This document shows positions 31,351 to 41,238 of a stretch of DNA of 64,000 nucleotides, one piece after another. The stretch comes from Bacillota bacterium (GTDB lineage: Bacteria; Bacillota; Sulfobacillia; JACIYH01). Positions within the stretch are counted from its first letter, which is position 1; each line of letters begins with the position of its first letter. The stretch covers positions 29,085 through 93,084 of the forward strand of contig JBFLXJ010000017.1 of NCBI GenBank assembly GCA_040757085.1, written 5' to 3'. The notes under the pieces are model-generated. The model made no database searches and was not told the origin of the DNA. It saw only the letters and a program-made list of their open reading frames with translations. Made by a program: the position numbers and the translations under genes.

Positions 31351-34300
31351 ATGTTATTACGGCGTATCGAGGTCCTGGGTTTTAAGTCCTTCGCGGACCG
31401 CATCTCCCTGGAAATAGGTCCTGGAGTTACCGCCATAGTGGGGCCCAATGGTACAGGCAAGTCCAACCTGGCCGATGCCGTGCGTTGGGCCCTCGGTGAG
31501 GCCAACCCCCGGCAGCTGCGGGGGTTGCGCATGGAGGATATGATTTTCGGGGGCTCCGAGTCGCGCCGTCCCCTTTCCATGGCGGAAGTGTCCCTAACTT
31601 TCGACAACAGCGACGGCGCTCTCCCCCTCGATTTCAGTGAGGTCACCATTACCCGCCGGGTATACCGGGACGGGTCGGGGGAGTATTTCATTAACCGCAC
31701 CCCTTGCCGGCTCCGGGACGTGCAGGAACTGTTCTACGACACCGGGATTGCCCGGGATGGGTACTCCCTGGTGGGTCAGGGCCGGGTGGAAGAAATCCTC
31801 TCCGCCCGCCCCGAAGAGCGGCGCCTGCTCCTGGAAGAGGCCGCCGGTATCGTGAGGGCCCGCCAGCGGCGCCGGGAGGCCCTGGCCCGGCTGGAGGCCA
31901 GCAACCGGGACATGGAGCGCCTGGGCGACGTGCTGGCCGAACTGGAACTCCAGATGCAGCCGCTGGAGGAGGAGGCCCGCCGGGCCCGGGAGTGGGAGGG
32001 GTACCGCCAGCAGAGGGACGCTGCCCTTCTTGTGCTCACGTGGCGGGAAAGGGTGGAGGTGGCCCGGCAATTGGCACTGGCCTCGCAAGCGGTGGCCAAG
32101 CTGCAGTCCACCTGCCGGGTGGAGCAGGAGAAGTCGGCCCGCCTGGAGGAGAGCTATCAAGCGGTCCGGCAGGAGGAGAAAGCCCGCCAGCAGGAACGGC
32201 AAAAGCTCCAGGACGAGCTCATGTCCCTTTCCGGCCTCGTGTCTGAGGCGGGCCGCGAGCTGGCCCGGTGGGAGGAGCGGGTGCGTTCCCTGGAAGCCGA
32301 CATCGCCCGTCTGCGGGAAGAGAAGGAAAGCGTGGTGGCCCGCCTGGGTGCGGCCCACGAACGGGTGGAGGAGTCCGGGCGGGCTCTGGATTCCTGGCAG
32401 GCGACGTGGGGAGAGGCGGCCCGGGAACTGGGGGCCCTGAGGGCGGAACTGCGCGGGCAGCAGGAGGCCGTTCGGCGTCTGGCCGCCGATCTGGAGGCCA
32501 GGAAGGGCGAACTCATCGACCTGCTGGGGAGGGGAGCCTCTGCGCGCAATCGCCAGGTGGCCCTGGAGTCCGAGGCCCGCCAACTGGACGAATCCCTGCA
32601 GCGCGCGGGGCAGAGGCGGCAGGAGATGGAGGAGGCCCTGCGTCGGGTCGATGAGGACTTGCTGGTGCTCTCGGAGCACGAGAAGCGGGCCCGCTCCCGG
32701 CAGGTGGAGCTGAAGGCGGAGGGGGAACGGGCGCGGGCGGAGAGGGAGAAGGCCCGCGCCCGGCGGACGGAGCAGGAGACCGCGTTCCGCCAGGCCGAGG
32801 CCGCTTATCACCAGGTGTCGTCGCGGCTGGGGGCCCTGCGCGAACTGGAAGAGTCTTTCGCCGGGTTCGCCCGGGGGCCGCGGGCTTTGCTGGAGGCAAA
32901 GCGGCGGGAACCTTCTGCGTTCCCCGGCTTGGTAGGCCCGGTCTCTGCCATCCTGGACGTCCCCAGCCAGTACGAGACGGCTGTGGAGGTGGCCCTGGGG
33001 GCCGCCGTGCAGGATATGGTGGTGAAGACGGTGGAGGATGCCCGCCAGGCCATCGCCTTCCTCAAGCGCACGCAGGCGGGATGGGCTACCTTCCTGCCCC
33101 TGGATTCCCTGCGTCCCACCCCCTTGAGCCCTGCGGAGCGGGCAGCCCTCCGGCGCGACGGCATCCTGGGGGTGGCCTCGGACCTGATCACTTTCCTGCC
33201 CGAGCACCGGCCCGCCGTGGAGTACCTGCTGGGCCGCACCGTGTTGGCCCGCGACCTGCCCGCTGCCCTGTCTTACGCCCGGGCGGTGGGATTCCGGGTC
33301 CGGGTGGTAACCCTGGAAGGTGACGTGGTGTTCCCGGGGGGTAGCCTGGCCGGGGGATGGAGGAAGGGTTCCCGGAGCGGGGTATTGGGGCGCACCCGCG
33401 AGATGTCCCTGCTGGAAGAGAAAACGAGGGAACTCGCGGACCTGATGGAGGCCTGTCGCCGGGCGGGGGAAGAGGCGGCCCGGGAAGAGCAGGTGTGGGG
33501 GCAGCGGCTGGCGGAGGCCCAGGAAGAACTGCGGGGGTTGGAGGTATACCTGGCGGGTCTGGGCAAGGAGGTACAGGCCAAGAAGGCCGAGCGCCAGAGG
33601 CTGGTGGGAGACCTGGCGGGGCTGGAACTGGAGCGAAGCGTACAGGAGACCAGGCTGGCGGAACTGAAGCAGGAGATCCTGGCCTGGGAAGAACGGTTGA
33701 GGGAACTGGAGTCTGCCCGGGGGGATATGGAGGCCACCATCTCGTCCCTCACGGAGAGGCTCGAGGAAGCCCGGGAGAGGCAGCACTCCCTCGAGCAGCA
33801 AGAGGTCGCCCTGCGGGTGCGGCTGGCCGGGCAGGAGGAGCAGCGCGCCCGTCTGGAAGAGGCGGCTGCCCGGGCCCGGGAGGAACTGGGCGCCCTCACC
33901 CGGGCGCGGGAGGCGGTGGAGGAGGCTCTGGGGGCACGCTGCCGTGAACTCGAGGAAGCACGGGAGCAGTGCAGGTACTGGCAGGAGGAGCTCGCATCCG
34001 GCTCCGCCCGTCACCAGGAAGGCAAGGAACGGATGGAAAAGTCCGCCATCGAGGCGGAGCGGGTGGCGCGGCGCCTTGCTTCGTTGGAGCGCGCCCGGCG
34101 CCAGGTCGAACGCAGGCTGGCGGAAGCGCAGGAAGCCCTCCACGCCGCCCGCCTGGAAGAGGTGCGCCTGGGGCTGCGCGTAGAGGAACTGGACCAGCGC
34201 CTGGCCCAGCGCTTCTCGTGTTCGCCGGCGGAGGCCGAGCAGCGTGTGGCAGAGAACCCCTTCAAGGAATTCGACACCACCGCCCTGCAGGAGATGGTGG

Positions 34301-34926
34301 GGGATCTGGAGGCTCGTATGCGCGATCTGGAACCCGTCAACCTGGCGGCGGCGGGGGAATACGTCCGGCTCCGGGAGCGTCACCAGTTCCTCTCGGACCA
34401 GCGCCGCGACCTGGAGGAAGGTCGGGCAAAGCTGGGTCAGGTGATCAGGGAACTGGAGCGGGAGATGAGGGAGAAGTTTACCAGGACCTTTGCCGAGGTG
34501 CGGGAGCGATTTGCGGCCACCTTCGCTCAGGTTTTCGGTGGCGGCAAGGCGGACCTCGTCCTGGTCGGCTCCGATCCCCTGGAGGCGGGGATTGAGGTGG
34601 TGGCTCAACCACCGGGGAAGAAGCTGCAGCACCTTTCTCTGCTTTCCGGGGGAGAGCGTACCCTGTGCGCCATCGCGCTTCTGTTTGCCCTGTTGCAGAC
34701 CCGTCCCAGCCGTTTCTGTCTCTTCGACGAGGTGGATGCCAACCTGGATGAGGCAAATGTAGACCGGTTCGCCCGCTTCCTGCGGGAACTCTCTTCCGCG
34801 GGGCAGTTCCTGGTGGTTACTCACCAGAAGGGTACCATGGAGGTGGCGGACGTCCTGTACGGTACCACCATGGAGGAGTCCGGGGTATCGCGGGTGGTTT
34901 CCCTCCGTCTTACCGGGGCCTCCTAG
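31351..34926 (+). CDS. smc: chromosome segregation ATPase SMC
   Basis: SMC condensin subunit that, with ScpA/ScpB, compacts and separates chromosomes. 1191 residues. N-terminal head with Walker A GPNGTGKSN (31-39) and QGRVEEIL; first coiled coil to about 500; hinge about 520-680 (FPGLVGPVSAILDVP, GGSLAGGWRKG); second coiled coil; C-terminal head with signature LLSGGERTLCA (about 1097) and Walker B FCLFDEVDANLDEANV (about 1122). Starts at ATG 31351 after CACGGAG. rnc-smc-ftsY is a conserved Firmicute order. Confidence 0.98.
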   Translation: MLLRRIEVLGFKSFADRISLEIGPGVTAIVGPNGTGKSNLADAVRWALGEANPRQLRGLRMEDMIFGGSESRRPLSMAEVSLTFDNSDGALPLDFSEVTITRRVYRDGSGEYFINRTPCRLRDVQELFYDTGIARDGYSLVGQGRVEEILSARPEERRLLLEEAAGIVRARQRRREALARLEASNRDMERLGDVLAELELQMQPLEEEARRAREWEGYRQQRDAALLVLTWRERVEVARQLALASQAVAKLQSTCRVEQEKSARLEESYQAVRQEEKARQQERQKLQDELMSLSGLVSEAGRELARWEERVRSLEADIARLREEKESVVARLGAAHERVEESGRALDSWQATWGEAARELGALRAELRGQQEAVRRLAADLEARKGELIDLLGRGASARNRQVALESEARQLDESLQRAGQRRQEMEEALRRVDEDLLVLSEHEKRARSRQVELKAEGERARAEREKARARRTEQETAFRQAEAAYHQVSSRLGALRELEESFAGFARGPRALLEAKRREPSAFPGLVGPVSAILDVPSQYETAVEVALGAAVQDMVVKTVEDARQAIAFLKRTQAGWATFLPLDSLRPTPLSPAERAALRRDGILGVASDLITFLPEHRPAVEYLLGRTVLARDLPAALSYARAVGFRVRVVTLEGDVVFPGGSLAGGWRKGSRSGVLGRTREMSLLEEKTRELADLMEACRRAGEEAAREEQVWGQRLAEAQEELRGLEVYLAGLGKEVQAKKAERQRLVGDLAGLELERSVQETRLAELKQEILAWEERLRELESARGDMEATISSLTERLEEARERQHSLEQQEVALRVRLAGQEEQRARLEEAAARAREELGALTRAREAVEEALGARCRELEEAREQCRYWQEELASGSARHQEGKERMEKSAIEAERVARRLASLERARRQVERRLAEAQEALHAARLEEVRLGLRVEELDQRLAQRFSCSPAEAEQRVAENPFKEFDTTALQEMVGDLEARMRDLEPVNLAAAGEYVRLRERHQFLSDQRRDLEEGRAKLGQVIRELEREMREKFTRTFAEVRERFAATFAQVFGGGKADLVLVGSDPLEAGIEVVAQPPGKKLQHLSLLSGGERTLCAIALLFALLQTRPSRFCLFDEVDANLDEANVDRFARFLRELSSAGQFLVVTHQKGTMEVADVLYGTTMEESGVSRVVSLRLTGAS

Positions 34927-34962
34927 CTGTGGCCGGTCGGTGACGGGGGGCGCGCGGGATGG

Positions 34963-35874
34963 ATGAAATGGATGGGGGGAGATGCTACGGGTTCCTGGTG
35001 GAGCAAGTGGCGGGGGAGCCTGGCCCGGACCAGGGATAGCCTGGTCAGCCAGGCGGCCAGGTGGTTTGGAGGCGCCCGCGATGAGGAGGCGTGGCAGGAG
35101 CTGGAGGACGCCCTCATCAGCGCCGACGTGGGCGTGGACATGACGGGCAGGTTGTTGCGCGCGGCCCGGGCGGCGCGCAACCGGGACCCGCGCCAGGCCC
35201 TGCGCGAGGAAATCCTGAAGCTGCTCGCGGGGGCGGAGGGCCGCCTGGTCCTGCCGGGGCCGCTGGATGTGATCATGGTGGTGGGGGTTAACGGCACCGG
35301 GAAGACCACCACCATCGGCAAGCTGGCCTACAGGCTGCGGCAGGAAGGGAAGAAAGTGGTGGTGGCGGCCGCCGATACCTTCCGCGCCGCCGGCATAGAT
35401 CAGCTGGCCATATGGGCGAGCCGGGCGGGTGCGGAACTTGTGCGTCACCGGGAAGGCAGTGACCCCGCCGCGGTGGCGTTCGACGCCGTGCAGGCCGCCC
35501 GCGCCCGTGGTTACCAGGCGGTGATCGTGGATACGGCGGGCAGGCTCCACACCCGGGTCAATCTGATGGAGGAGCTCAAAAAGATCCACCGCGTGATGGG
35601 CCGGGAACTGGCCGGGGCACCCCACGAGGTGCTGCTGTGCCTGGACGCCCACACCGGGCAAAACGCCCTCCAGCAGGCCCGCATTTTCCTGGATGCGGTG
35701 GGGGTTACCGGCATCGTGGTCACCAAGCTGGATGGCACTGCCCGGGCCGGGGTGGTGGTGGCGATCGCGGACCAGCTCCACATCCCCATCAAGCTGGCCG
35801 GCCTGGGAGAAGGCATTGAAGACCTGGCGGATTTTTCTGCCCGCGACTTCGTGGAAGCGCTGTTGCCGTCCTAG
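34963..35874 (+). CDS. ftsY: signal recognition particle receptor FtsY
   Basis: SRP receptor GTPase at the membrane. The NG domain has GVNGTGKTTTIGKLA (about residue 108), ADTFRAAGIDQL, DTAGRLHT (about 190), TKLDGTARAG (about 254) and GLGEGIEDLADF at the end. It is short at 303 residues because the acidic A domain is only a stub. ATG 34963 is used. ylxM, often between ftsY and ffh, is missing; a promoter gap follows instead. Confidence 0.97.
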   Translation: MKWMGGDATGSWWSKWRGSLARTRDSLVSQAARWFGGARDEEAWQELEDALISADVGVDMTGRLLRAARAARNRDPRQALREEILKLLAGAEGRLVLPGPLDVIMVVGVNGTGKTTTIGKLAYRLRQEGKKVVVAAADTFRAAGIDQLAIWASRAGAELVRHREGSDPAAVAFDAVQAARARGYQAVIVDTAGRLHTRVNLMEELKKIHRVMGRELAGAPHEVLLCLDAHTGQNALQQARIFLDAVGVTGIVVTKLDGTARAGVVVAIADQLHIPIKLAGLGEGIEDLADFSARDFVEALLPS

Positions 35875-35918
35875 CAGCCCGGAAACGTACCTGTACCCAT
35901 CCCTCCTGCACCAGCGTC

Positions 35919-35947
35919 TTGACAGCGTTCCTCGGCAGGGGTACCAT
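35919..35947 (+). promoter_or_regulatory. promoter of the ffh-rpsP-rimM-trmD operon
   Basis: TTGACA (35919-35924), 17 bases, TACCAT (35942-35947), in the 160-base gap between ftsY and ffh. The -35 is perfect and the -10 keeps T1, A2 and T6. Confidence 0.7.
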
Positions 35948-36036
35948 CTCTTTGCATTTGGCGGTGTCTCACCATGCTGCCCGCAGGATAGAGTGTTGCG
36001 CTGTGCGGGGGGCGGGTGACGCCAGGGGGGCTGGCG

Positions 36037-37365
36037 GTGGCGTTCGAGAACCTCACTGCCCGTCTGGGAGATGTATTCCGCAGGCTGCGGGGGAAAGGGA
36101 AGCTGACCGAGGCCGACGTCAACGAGGCCCTGCGCGAGGTGCGGGTCGCCTTGCTCGAGGCGGACGTGAACCTCAAGGTGGTACGGGACCTGGTGGCCCG
36201 GGTGCGGGAACGCGCGGTGGGAGAAGAGGTGATGGCCTCTCTCACTCCCGCCCAGACGGTGCTCAAGATCGTCTACGAGGAGATGACCCGGATCCTGGGG
36301 GGAAAGGCCTCCCGTTTAGACCTGGGGGGCAATTCGCCCGTCCCCATCATGCTGGTGGGGCTGCACGGGTCGGGTAAGACTACCACGGCGGGCAAGCTTG
36401 CCCTCACTTTGCGCAAACAGGGGCGTTTCCCCCTCCTGGTGGCCACCGATGTGTACCGCCCCGCCGCTCCCCGGCAACTGGAAGTGGTGGCCCAGCAGGC
36501 TCAGGTACCCTTCTTCTTCCTGCCCGGGGCTTCCCCCCTGGTCATTGCCCGGCGGGGCCTGGAGCATGCCCGGCAGACCGGGCGGGACGTGGTGCTCGTC
36601 GACACGGCCGGGCGGCTGCAGGTGGACACCGAGCTGATGGCCGAACTGCAGGATATGAAGGCGGCCTTGGGGCCGCGGGAATGCCTCCTGGTGGTGGACG
36701 CCATGACCGGCCAGGAAGCGGTGAACGTGGCCCGCGCCTTCCACGAGCAACTGGGGCTCACCGGGGTCATCCTCACCAAGCTGGACGGTGACGCCCGGGG
36801 AGGAGCGGCCCTGTCCGTGCTGGCCGTCACCGGGTGTCCGGTAAAGCTGGTGGGCACGGGTGAGAAGCTGGACGCCCTGGAATCCTTCCATCCCGACCGC
36901 ATGGCTTCCCGCATCCTCGGTATGGGCGACCTGGCCAGCCTGGTGGAGAAAGCGGAAGCGGCGGTGGAGGCACAAAGGGTACGGGAGCTCGAGCGGAAAA
37001 TCCGCAGCCAGGAGTTCACCCTGGATGATTACCTGGAGCAGTTGAAGCAGGTCCGGAAAATGGGCCCCCTGGACCAGTTGCTGAGTCTCATCCCGGGCCT
37101 GGGGCGGTCCGTTCCCCAGGTGCAGGTGGACGAGAAGGACCTGGTGCGCACGGAGGCCATCATCTGCTCCATGACCAGGGAAGAACGGCGTAACCCCGCC
37201 ATCATCGGGGCGAGCCGCAAGCGGCGCATCGCCGCCGGGAGCGGTACCACCGTGCAGGACGTCAACCGGGTACTCAAGGGCTACGAGCAGGCTCGTCGGC
37301 TGCTCAAGCAGCTTCCCGATATGGAGAAGACCATCAAAAAAGGAGGAGGTCGTCTGTGGCGGTAA
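36037..37365 (+). CDS. ffh: signal recognition particle protein Ffh (SRP54)
   Basis: SRP GTPase that binds signal peptides with 4.5S RNA. NG domain: [15 protein letters not shown] (about residue 108), DTAGRL (about 189), [10 protein letters not shown] (about 247) and [17 protein letters not shown] domain from about 300 with [15 protein letters not shown] and the RNA-binding [25 protein letters not shown] 36037 ([10 protein letters not shown]) with AGGGGGG upstream is preferred to GTG 36016; it gives 442 residues. The 3' end carries the strong AGGAGGAGGT site of rpsP. Confidence 0.97.
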   Translation: MAFENLTARLGDVFRRLRGKGKLTEADVNEALREVRVALLEADVNLKVVRDLVARVRERAVGEEVMASLTPAQTVLKIVYEEMTRILGGKASRLDLGGNSPVPIMLVGLHGSGKTTTAGKLALTLRKQGRFPLLVATDVYRPAAPRQLEVVAQQAQVPFFFLPGASPLVIARRGLEHARQTGRDVVLVDTAGRLQVDTELMAELQDMKAALGPRECLLVVDAMTGQEAVNVARAFHEQLGLTGVILTKLDGDARGGAALSVLAVTGCPVKLVGTGEKLDALESFHPDRMASRILGMGDLASLVEKAEAAVEAQRVRELERKIRSQEFTLDDYLEQLKQVRKMGPLDQLLSLIPGLGRSVPQVQVDEKDLVRTEAIICSMTREERRNPAIIGASRKRRIAAGSGTTVQDVNRVLKGYEQARRLLKQLPDMEKTIKKGGGRLWR

Positions 37366-37637
37366 GGATCAGGTTAAAGCGGATGGGGGCGAAGAATCGT
37401 CCCTTTTACAGGCTGGTGGTGGCTGATTCCCGGTCTCCCCGGGATGGACGGTTCATCGAGGAAATAGGGTACTACGATCCCACCACCGAGCCGGCCACCG
37501 TGTCCGTAAAGCAGGAACGGGTCCTGGACTGGCTGCGCAAGGGAGCCCAGCCCTCGGATACGGCCCGTGCCCTCCTGGAGAAGAGCGGGACCTGGCGGGC
37601 CTGGCAGGAGGAGCGTAAGAGCCGGAAGGAACGGTGA
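37356..37637 (+). CDS. rpsP: ribosomal protein S16
   Basis: 30S protein S16: [20 protein letters not shown], then [19 protein letters not shown], all highly conserved. 93 residues. The GTG start lies just inside the ffh end and is preceded by AGGAGGAGGT, one of the strongest sites in the window. Confidence 0.97.
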   Translation: MAVRIRLKRMGAKNRPFYRLVVADSRSPRDGRFIEEIGYYDPTTEPATVSVKQERVLDWLRKGAQPSDTARALLEKSGTWRAWQEERKSRKER

Positions 37638-37873
37638 TGGCCGTGAAGGAACTGGTGGAACTGCTGGTGAGGGCCCTGGTGGATAACCCCGAGGAAGTTG
37701 AAGTATCCGAAGTGGAAGGCGAGCGCTCGGTAGTGCTGGAAGTGCGGGTGGCCCCGGAGGACGTGGGCAAGGTGATCGGGAAGCAGGGGCGCATCGTGCA
37801 GGCGCTGCGGACGGTGGTCAAGGCGGCGGCGGCCCGGGAGGGCAAGAAGGCCGTAGTGGAGATCCTGCAGTGA
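37637..37873 (+). CDS. khpA: KH-domain RNA-binding protein KhpA
   Basis: Single KH-domain protein of 78 residues (ylqC/KhpA), an RNA chaperone that pairs with KhpB/EloR in other Firmicutes and affects cell elongation. The RNA-binding loop GKVIGKQGRIVQALR (GxxG) is intact. ATG 37637 overlaps the rpsP stop by one base (TGATG), with AAGGA six bases upstream. Confidence 0.94.
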   Translation: MAVKELVELLVRALVDNPEEVEVSEVEGERSVVLEVRVAPEDVGKVIGKQGRIVQALRTVVKAAAAREGKKAVVEILQ

Positions 37874-38379
37874 CGGGAACCGTGCCTGCCGGCGGGGCAG
37901 AGGTGGTGTCCCTCACCGTGAAATGCCCGGTGACCGTCAAGGTGAGGGTCACCGACCGGTGGAAGTTACGGGTGGCCGGAGAGTTGCAGGAGGCCCTGCG
38001 GCGCACCGAGCAGGAGCTGGCGCAACTGGAGGGTCAGTTGCGTCGCCTGCAGGGGGCAGGAGAGCAGGCAGCCTGGCGGGAGCACGCCCAAAACGAAATG
38101 CGCCGACGACAGGAGCGCAAGTCCCAAATACTGGAGCAGCTTCGGCATCTGGCCCGGCTGGAGCCGGGAACTGAGGTGGTGCAGGGCCAGGTGGAGGGGC
38201 TGGCCTGCGTGGTGGTGGGCGACCGCTGGGATCAGGTGACCGCCCTGGAGGTGGTCCTGGAAGACGGAGTGGTGGTGGAAATCCGCACCGGGCGCGAAGC
38301 GCATCCTCCGTCCCTCGCCGCGATGCCAGCTTCCCGCCCCTCGTCGGACTCGCATGAGGGGGAACACCGCAGGGAATGA
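37870..38379 (+). CDS. ylqD: YlqD family protein
   Basis: Family of unknown function always found between khpA and rimM. 169 residues: an N-terminal beta part (SLTVKCPVTVKVRVTD), a coiled coil (about 40-100, rich in Gln/Glu/Arg) and a beta-barrel-like end (GQVEGLACVVVGDRWD, LEDGVVVEI), with a disordered tail. GTGA overlap with khpA and ATGA overlap with rimM make it part of one translational chain. Confidence 0.85.
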   Translation: MTGTVPAGGAEVVSLTVKCPVTVKVRVTDRWKLRVAGELQEALRRTEQELAQLEGQLRRLQGAGEQAAWREHAQNEMRRRQERKSQILEQLRHLARLEPGTEVVQGQVEGLACVVVGDRWDQVTALEVVLEDGVVVEIRTGREAHPPSLAAMPASRPSSDSHEGEHRRE

Positions 38380-38951
38380 GCACGGAACCGGAACGGGTCA
38401 CCATAGGGGAAGTAACCCGCCCCCACGGGGTCCGGGGGGAGGTGCGGGTGAGGCCCCTAACTGCCCACCCGGAGCGCTTCCTGGGCCTGGAGGAAGTCTA
38501 CGTGGGGGGCGCCAGGCGCCGGGTGCGGAGGGCAAGGTTGGCCGGAGATGAGGTCATCCTGGCCCTGGAAGGATCCGAAACTCGCGACCAGGCTGAGGTC
38601 CTCCGCGGCCAGTCCCTGGAGGTCGATCGCGAAGAGGTATTTCCGCTCCCGGAGGGAGAGTATTACTGGTTCCAGCTCAAGGGGCTGCGGGTGTTCACGC
38701 CCGACGGCCGCGAGGTGGGAACGGTGGTGGACGTGGAGCCCAACCCGGCCCACGATTTGCTGGTGGTCGAGGCACCTCACGTCCTCGCCGGCCCTGCGGA
38801 CCGGGGGGGTGAGGGTCGGGTGACACGACGTCGCGCCGGTGGGGCCGGTCCCCGCCGGTTCCTGGTGCCGGCCGTGCGCGCACTGGTGGCCGAGGTTGAC
38901 CTGCCCGGCCGCCGTCTGGTGATAAACGACATCCCCGGCCTCCTGGAGTGA
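38376..38951 (+). CDS. rimM: ribosome maturation factor RimM
   Basis: Assists 30S head assembly and binds S19. Two domains are visible: RimM N-terminal ([33 protein letters not shown]) and PRC-barrel ([43 protein letters not shown] end). A loop of about 25 residues rich in Gly/Arg is inserted in the barrel. 191 residues. ATG 38376 overlaps the ylqD stop. Confidence 0.95.
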   Translation: MSTEPERVTIGEVTRPHGVRGEVRVRPLTAHPERFLGLEEVYVGGARRRVRRARLAGDEVILALEGSETRDQAEVLRGQSLEVDREEVFPLPEGEYYWFQLKGLRVFTPDGREVGTVVDVEPNPAHDLLVVEAPHVLAGPADRGGEGRVTRRRAGGAGPRRFLVPAVRALVAEVDLPGRRLVINDIPGLLE

Positions 38952-38952
38952 A

Positions 38953-39777
38953 ATGGCGATGCGGGTTACGTTCTTATCCCTATTTCCGGAGATGTTCCCC
39001 GGCCCCCTGGGCACCAGCATTCTGGGGAAGGCTTGTGAGCGGGGCATCCTCCAGGTGGAGCTGGTGGATATCAGGGACTTTGCCCGCGACAAGCACCGCA
39101 TCACCGACGATGTGCCCTTCGGCGGTGGCCCGGGCATGGTCATGAAGCCGGAACCCATCGTGGCGGCCCTGGAGGCCGTGCTGGGCCGAACCCTGGAACC
39201 CGCCCCCGCCCACGTGGTGGAAGCCGGGCACGGGCCCTACCGGCCTGCCCTGGCCCGCGAGGGCGTGCGGGTGGTGCTGCTTACCCCCCAGGGACGCACT
39301 TTCTGCCAGGAGATGGCCGAGGAACTGGCCGGGTGCCGCCACCTGGTGCTGGTATGCGGCCACTACGAGGGAGTGGACGAGCGGGTCCGCTTCTTCGTGA
39401 CCGACGAGGTATCGATCGGTGACTACGTGCTCACGGGGGGAGAAATACCGGCCCTGGTAGTGGCGGACGCGGTGTGCCGGTTGGTGCCGGGGGTGGTGGG
39501 AGACCCCCAGTCGCCCCGCACCGATTCCTTCGCCCTGGGCCTGCTGGAAGGGCCTCAGTACACCCGGCCCCGCTCTTTCCGGGGCCTGGAGGTCCCGCCC
39601 GTGTTGCTTTCCGGCGACCATGCCGCCATCCGTGCCTGGCAGCGGCAGCAGTCCCTGCGCCGCACCTTGCTCCGCCGGCCCGACCTGCTGGCGCGGGCGA
39701 GGCTCACCGAAAAGGACGTGGAGATGCTGAGCACTATGCGCCACGAAGTGGCAGGACGCCGGGAGCCTGTGCTATAA
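38953..39777 (+). CDS. trmD: tRNA m1G37 methyltransferase
   Basis: Methylates G37 of tRNAs reading CNN codons, preventing frameshifting. Trefoil-knot motifs are intact: [40 protein letters not shown] and [17 protein letters not shown]. 274 residues, slightly longer than the usual 245. The TAA stop lies inside an extended -10 (TGCTATAAT) that may drive rplS. Confidence 0.97.
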   Translation: MAMRVTFLSLFPEMFPGPLGTSILGKACERGILQVELVDIRDFARDKHRITDDVPFGGGPGMVMKPEPIVAALEAVLGRTLEPAPAHVVEAGHGPYRPALAREGVRVVLLTPQGRTFCQEMAEELAGCRHLVLVCGHYEGVDERVRFFVTDEVSIGDYVLTGGEIPALVVADAVCRLVPGVVGDPQSPRTDSFALGLLEGPQYTRPRSFRGLEVPPVLLSGDHAAIRAWQRQQSLRRTLLRRPDLLARARLTEKDVEMLSTMRHEVAGRREPVL

Positions 39778-39778
39778 T
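39770..39778 (+). promoter_or_regulatory. extended -10 promoter of rplS
   Basis: TGCTATAAT covering the trmD stop codon, 30 bases before rplS. No good -35. Would allow separate expression of L19. Confidence 0.5.
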
Positions 39779-39807
39779 ACCACGTTGTCGGAAAGGAGCG
39801 CCCGAGA

Positions 39808-40167
39808 TTGGATCTCATCAGGTTGGTGGAACAGCAGCAAATGCGCCGTGATTTGCCCGATTTCCGGCCCGGTGACACGGTCCGCGTGCACGTGCGTGTG
39901 GTCGAGGGGGGCCGGGAGAGGTCTCAGGTCTTCGAAGGGATTGTCATCCAGCGTCAGGGCGGAGGCCTGGGGGAGACCTTTACCGTTCGGCGGATATCCT
40001 ACGGCGTGGGTGTGGAACGCACTTTTCTCTTGCACTCCCCGCGCCTGGAGAAAATCGAGGTGGTGCGCCGGGGCCGGGTGAGGCGGGCCAAGCTCTTCTA
40101 CCTACGTGGCTTGAGCGGCCGGGCGGCGCGGGTGAAGGAAATGAAGGAGCGGCCGGGGCAAGGCTAG
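39808..40167 (+). CDS. rplS: ribosomal protein L19
   Basis: 50S protein L19, 119 residues: [52 protein letters not shown] and RRAKLFYLR are diagnostic. TTG 39808 follows AAAGGAG. trmD-rplS adjacency is universal in the group. Confidence 0.97.
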   Translation: MDLIRLVEQQQMRRDLPDFRPGDTVRVHVRVVEGGRERSQVFEGIVIQRQGGGLGETFTVRRISYGVGVERTFLLHSPRLEKIEVVRRGRVRRAKLFYLRGLSGRAARVKEMKERPGQG

Positions 40168-40179
40168 GGGGCCGCGGGA

Positions 40180-40716
40180 GTGAGTCGGCAGCGGGGGTGG
40201 TGGCGCGACGCGGTCCAGACAGTCCTCCTGGCCGGACTGCTTGCGCTGGTCATCCGGGTCTTCGTGGTGGAGCCGTTTCGCGTGGACGGGCCCTCGATGG
40301 AGCCTACCCTTTTCACCGGAGAACGCCTGCTCGTCGACAAGATCTCCTATCGCTTTCACCCTCCCCGCCGGGGTGACGTGGTGGTCTTCCGCAACCCCCG
40401 CAATCTCCGGGAGGACTACATAAAGCGCGTGGTGGCTCTCCCCGGGGACAAGGTGGAGATGCGGCTCGGTAGGCTGTACGTGAACGACCAGCCCGTCCCG
40501 GAGCCCTACGTATTGAGGGATGGCATCTCCACCTACGGGCCCGAGGTGATCCCTCCGGGATACTGCTTTGTCCTGGGTGACAACCGGGCCAACAGCCGCG
40601 ATTCTCGCTTCTTCGGGCCCGTCCCCCTACACCTCATTAAGGGGCGGGCCTGGATCATCTTCTGGCCCCCGGCCCGCATCCACGTGCTGGCCGGCCGCTC
40701 CTCCAGCATCCCCTGA
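40180..40716 (+). CDS. lepB: type I signal peptidase
   Basis: Membrane serine-lysine protease that removes Sec/Tat signal peptides. One N-terminal transmembrane helix (about 11-30), then the catalytic Ser39 in DGPSMEPTL and Lys82 in YIKRVVALPGD, and GDNRANSRDSRFFGPV. 178 residues, the Gram-positive single-anchor form. The GTG start lies 12 bases after rplS. It would serve general secretion; prepilins of the nearby pilus-like locus need a different peptidase not found in this window. Confidence 0.96.
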   Translation: MSRQRGWWRDAVQTVLLAGLLALVIRVFVVEPFRVDGPSMEPTLFTGERLLVDKISYRFHPPRRGDVVVFRNPRNLREDYIKRVVALPGDKVEMRLGRLYVNDQPVPEPYVLRDGISTYGPEVIPPGYCFVLGDNRANSRDSRFFGPVPLHLIKGRAWIIFWPPARIHVLAGRSSSIP

Positions 40717-40758
40717 CTCCCCCCAAGGGGGCCACCCAGGGAAGGACCGGGCGATGCC

Positions 40759-41238
40759 TTGAACATTGAGATCATCACCGTAGGCATTCTCCGTGAGCGC
40801 TACCTCAAAGAGGGTGTGGCCGATTACGTCCGGCGCCTGCGGCGGTATGCGCCCCTGGTCATAACCGAGGTGCCGGAGGCGCACATTTTCCCCGGAGCGG
40901 GCAGTGCGGAAGTCGAGGCGGCCAAGGCAAGGGAGGGAGAGGAAATCTTGCGCCGCCTGGGCCGGGGGACTCATGTCGTGGCCCTGGACGAGGGAGGAGA
41001 GATGCTCAGTTCCGCCCAACTGGCCGCCTGGCTGGACAAACTGGCGGCCAGCGGCGTGGGCCGGGTGGTATTCGTCATCGGCGGTCCCCGCGGCCTTTCC
41101 CGGGCGGTACTGGACAGGGCCGATTTCCGCCTATCCCTTTCCCGTCTTACCTTCCCCCACGAGATTGCCTGCTTGCTCCTGCTGGAGCAGCTATACCGTG
41201 CGTTTAAGATCAACCGCCGCGAGCCGTACCACTACTAG
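40759..41238 (+). CDS. rlmH: 23S rRNA pseudouridine1915 N3-methyltransferase
   Basis: SPOUT-fold RlmH. 159 residues with ITVGILRERYLKEGVADYVRRL, VVFVIGGPRGLS (SAM knot), LSLSRLTFPHEIACLLLLEQLYRAF and the invariant C-terminal NRREPYHY. TTG 40759 gives the normal start. The stop overlaps a CTAGTACTAG palindrome of unknown meaning. Confidence 0.96.
   Translation: MNIEIITVGILRERYLKEGVADYVRRLRRYAPLVITEVPEAHIFPGAGSAEVEAAKAREGEEILRRLGRGTHVVALDEGGEMLSSAQLAAWLDKLAASGVGRVVFVIGGPRGLSRAVLDRADFRLSLSRLTFPHEIACLLLLEQLYRAFKINRREPYHY

Noticed and set aside
31594..35781. 1395-codon open frame on the minus strand opposite smc and ftsY
   Set aside because: Typical high-GC antisense shadow: low-complexity Gln/Pro/His/Leu/Gly sequence, exact overlap with strongly conserved smc, and no family match.
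40716..40758. CCCCC-AA-GGGGG hairpin between lepB and rlmH as terminator
   Set aside because: Loop too small, no T-run, and it lies within a likely operon.
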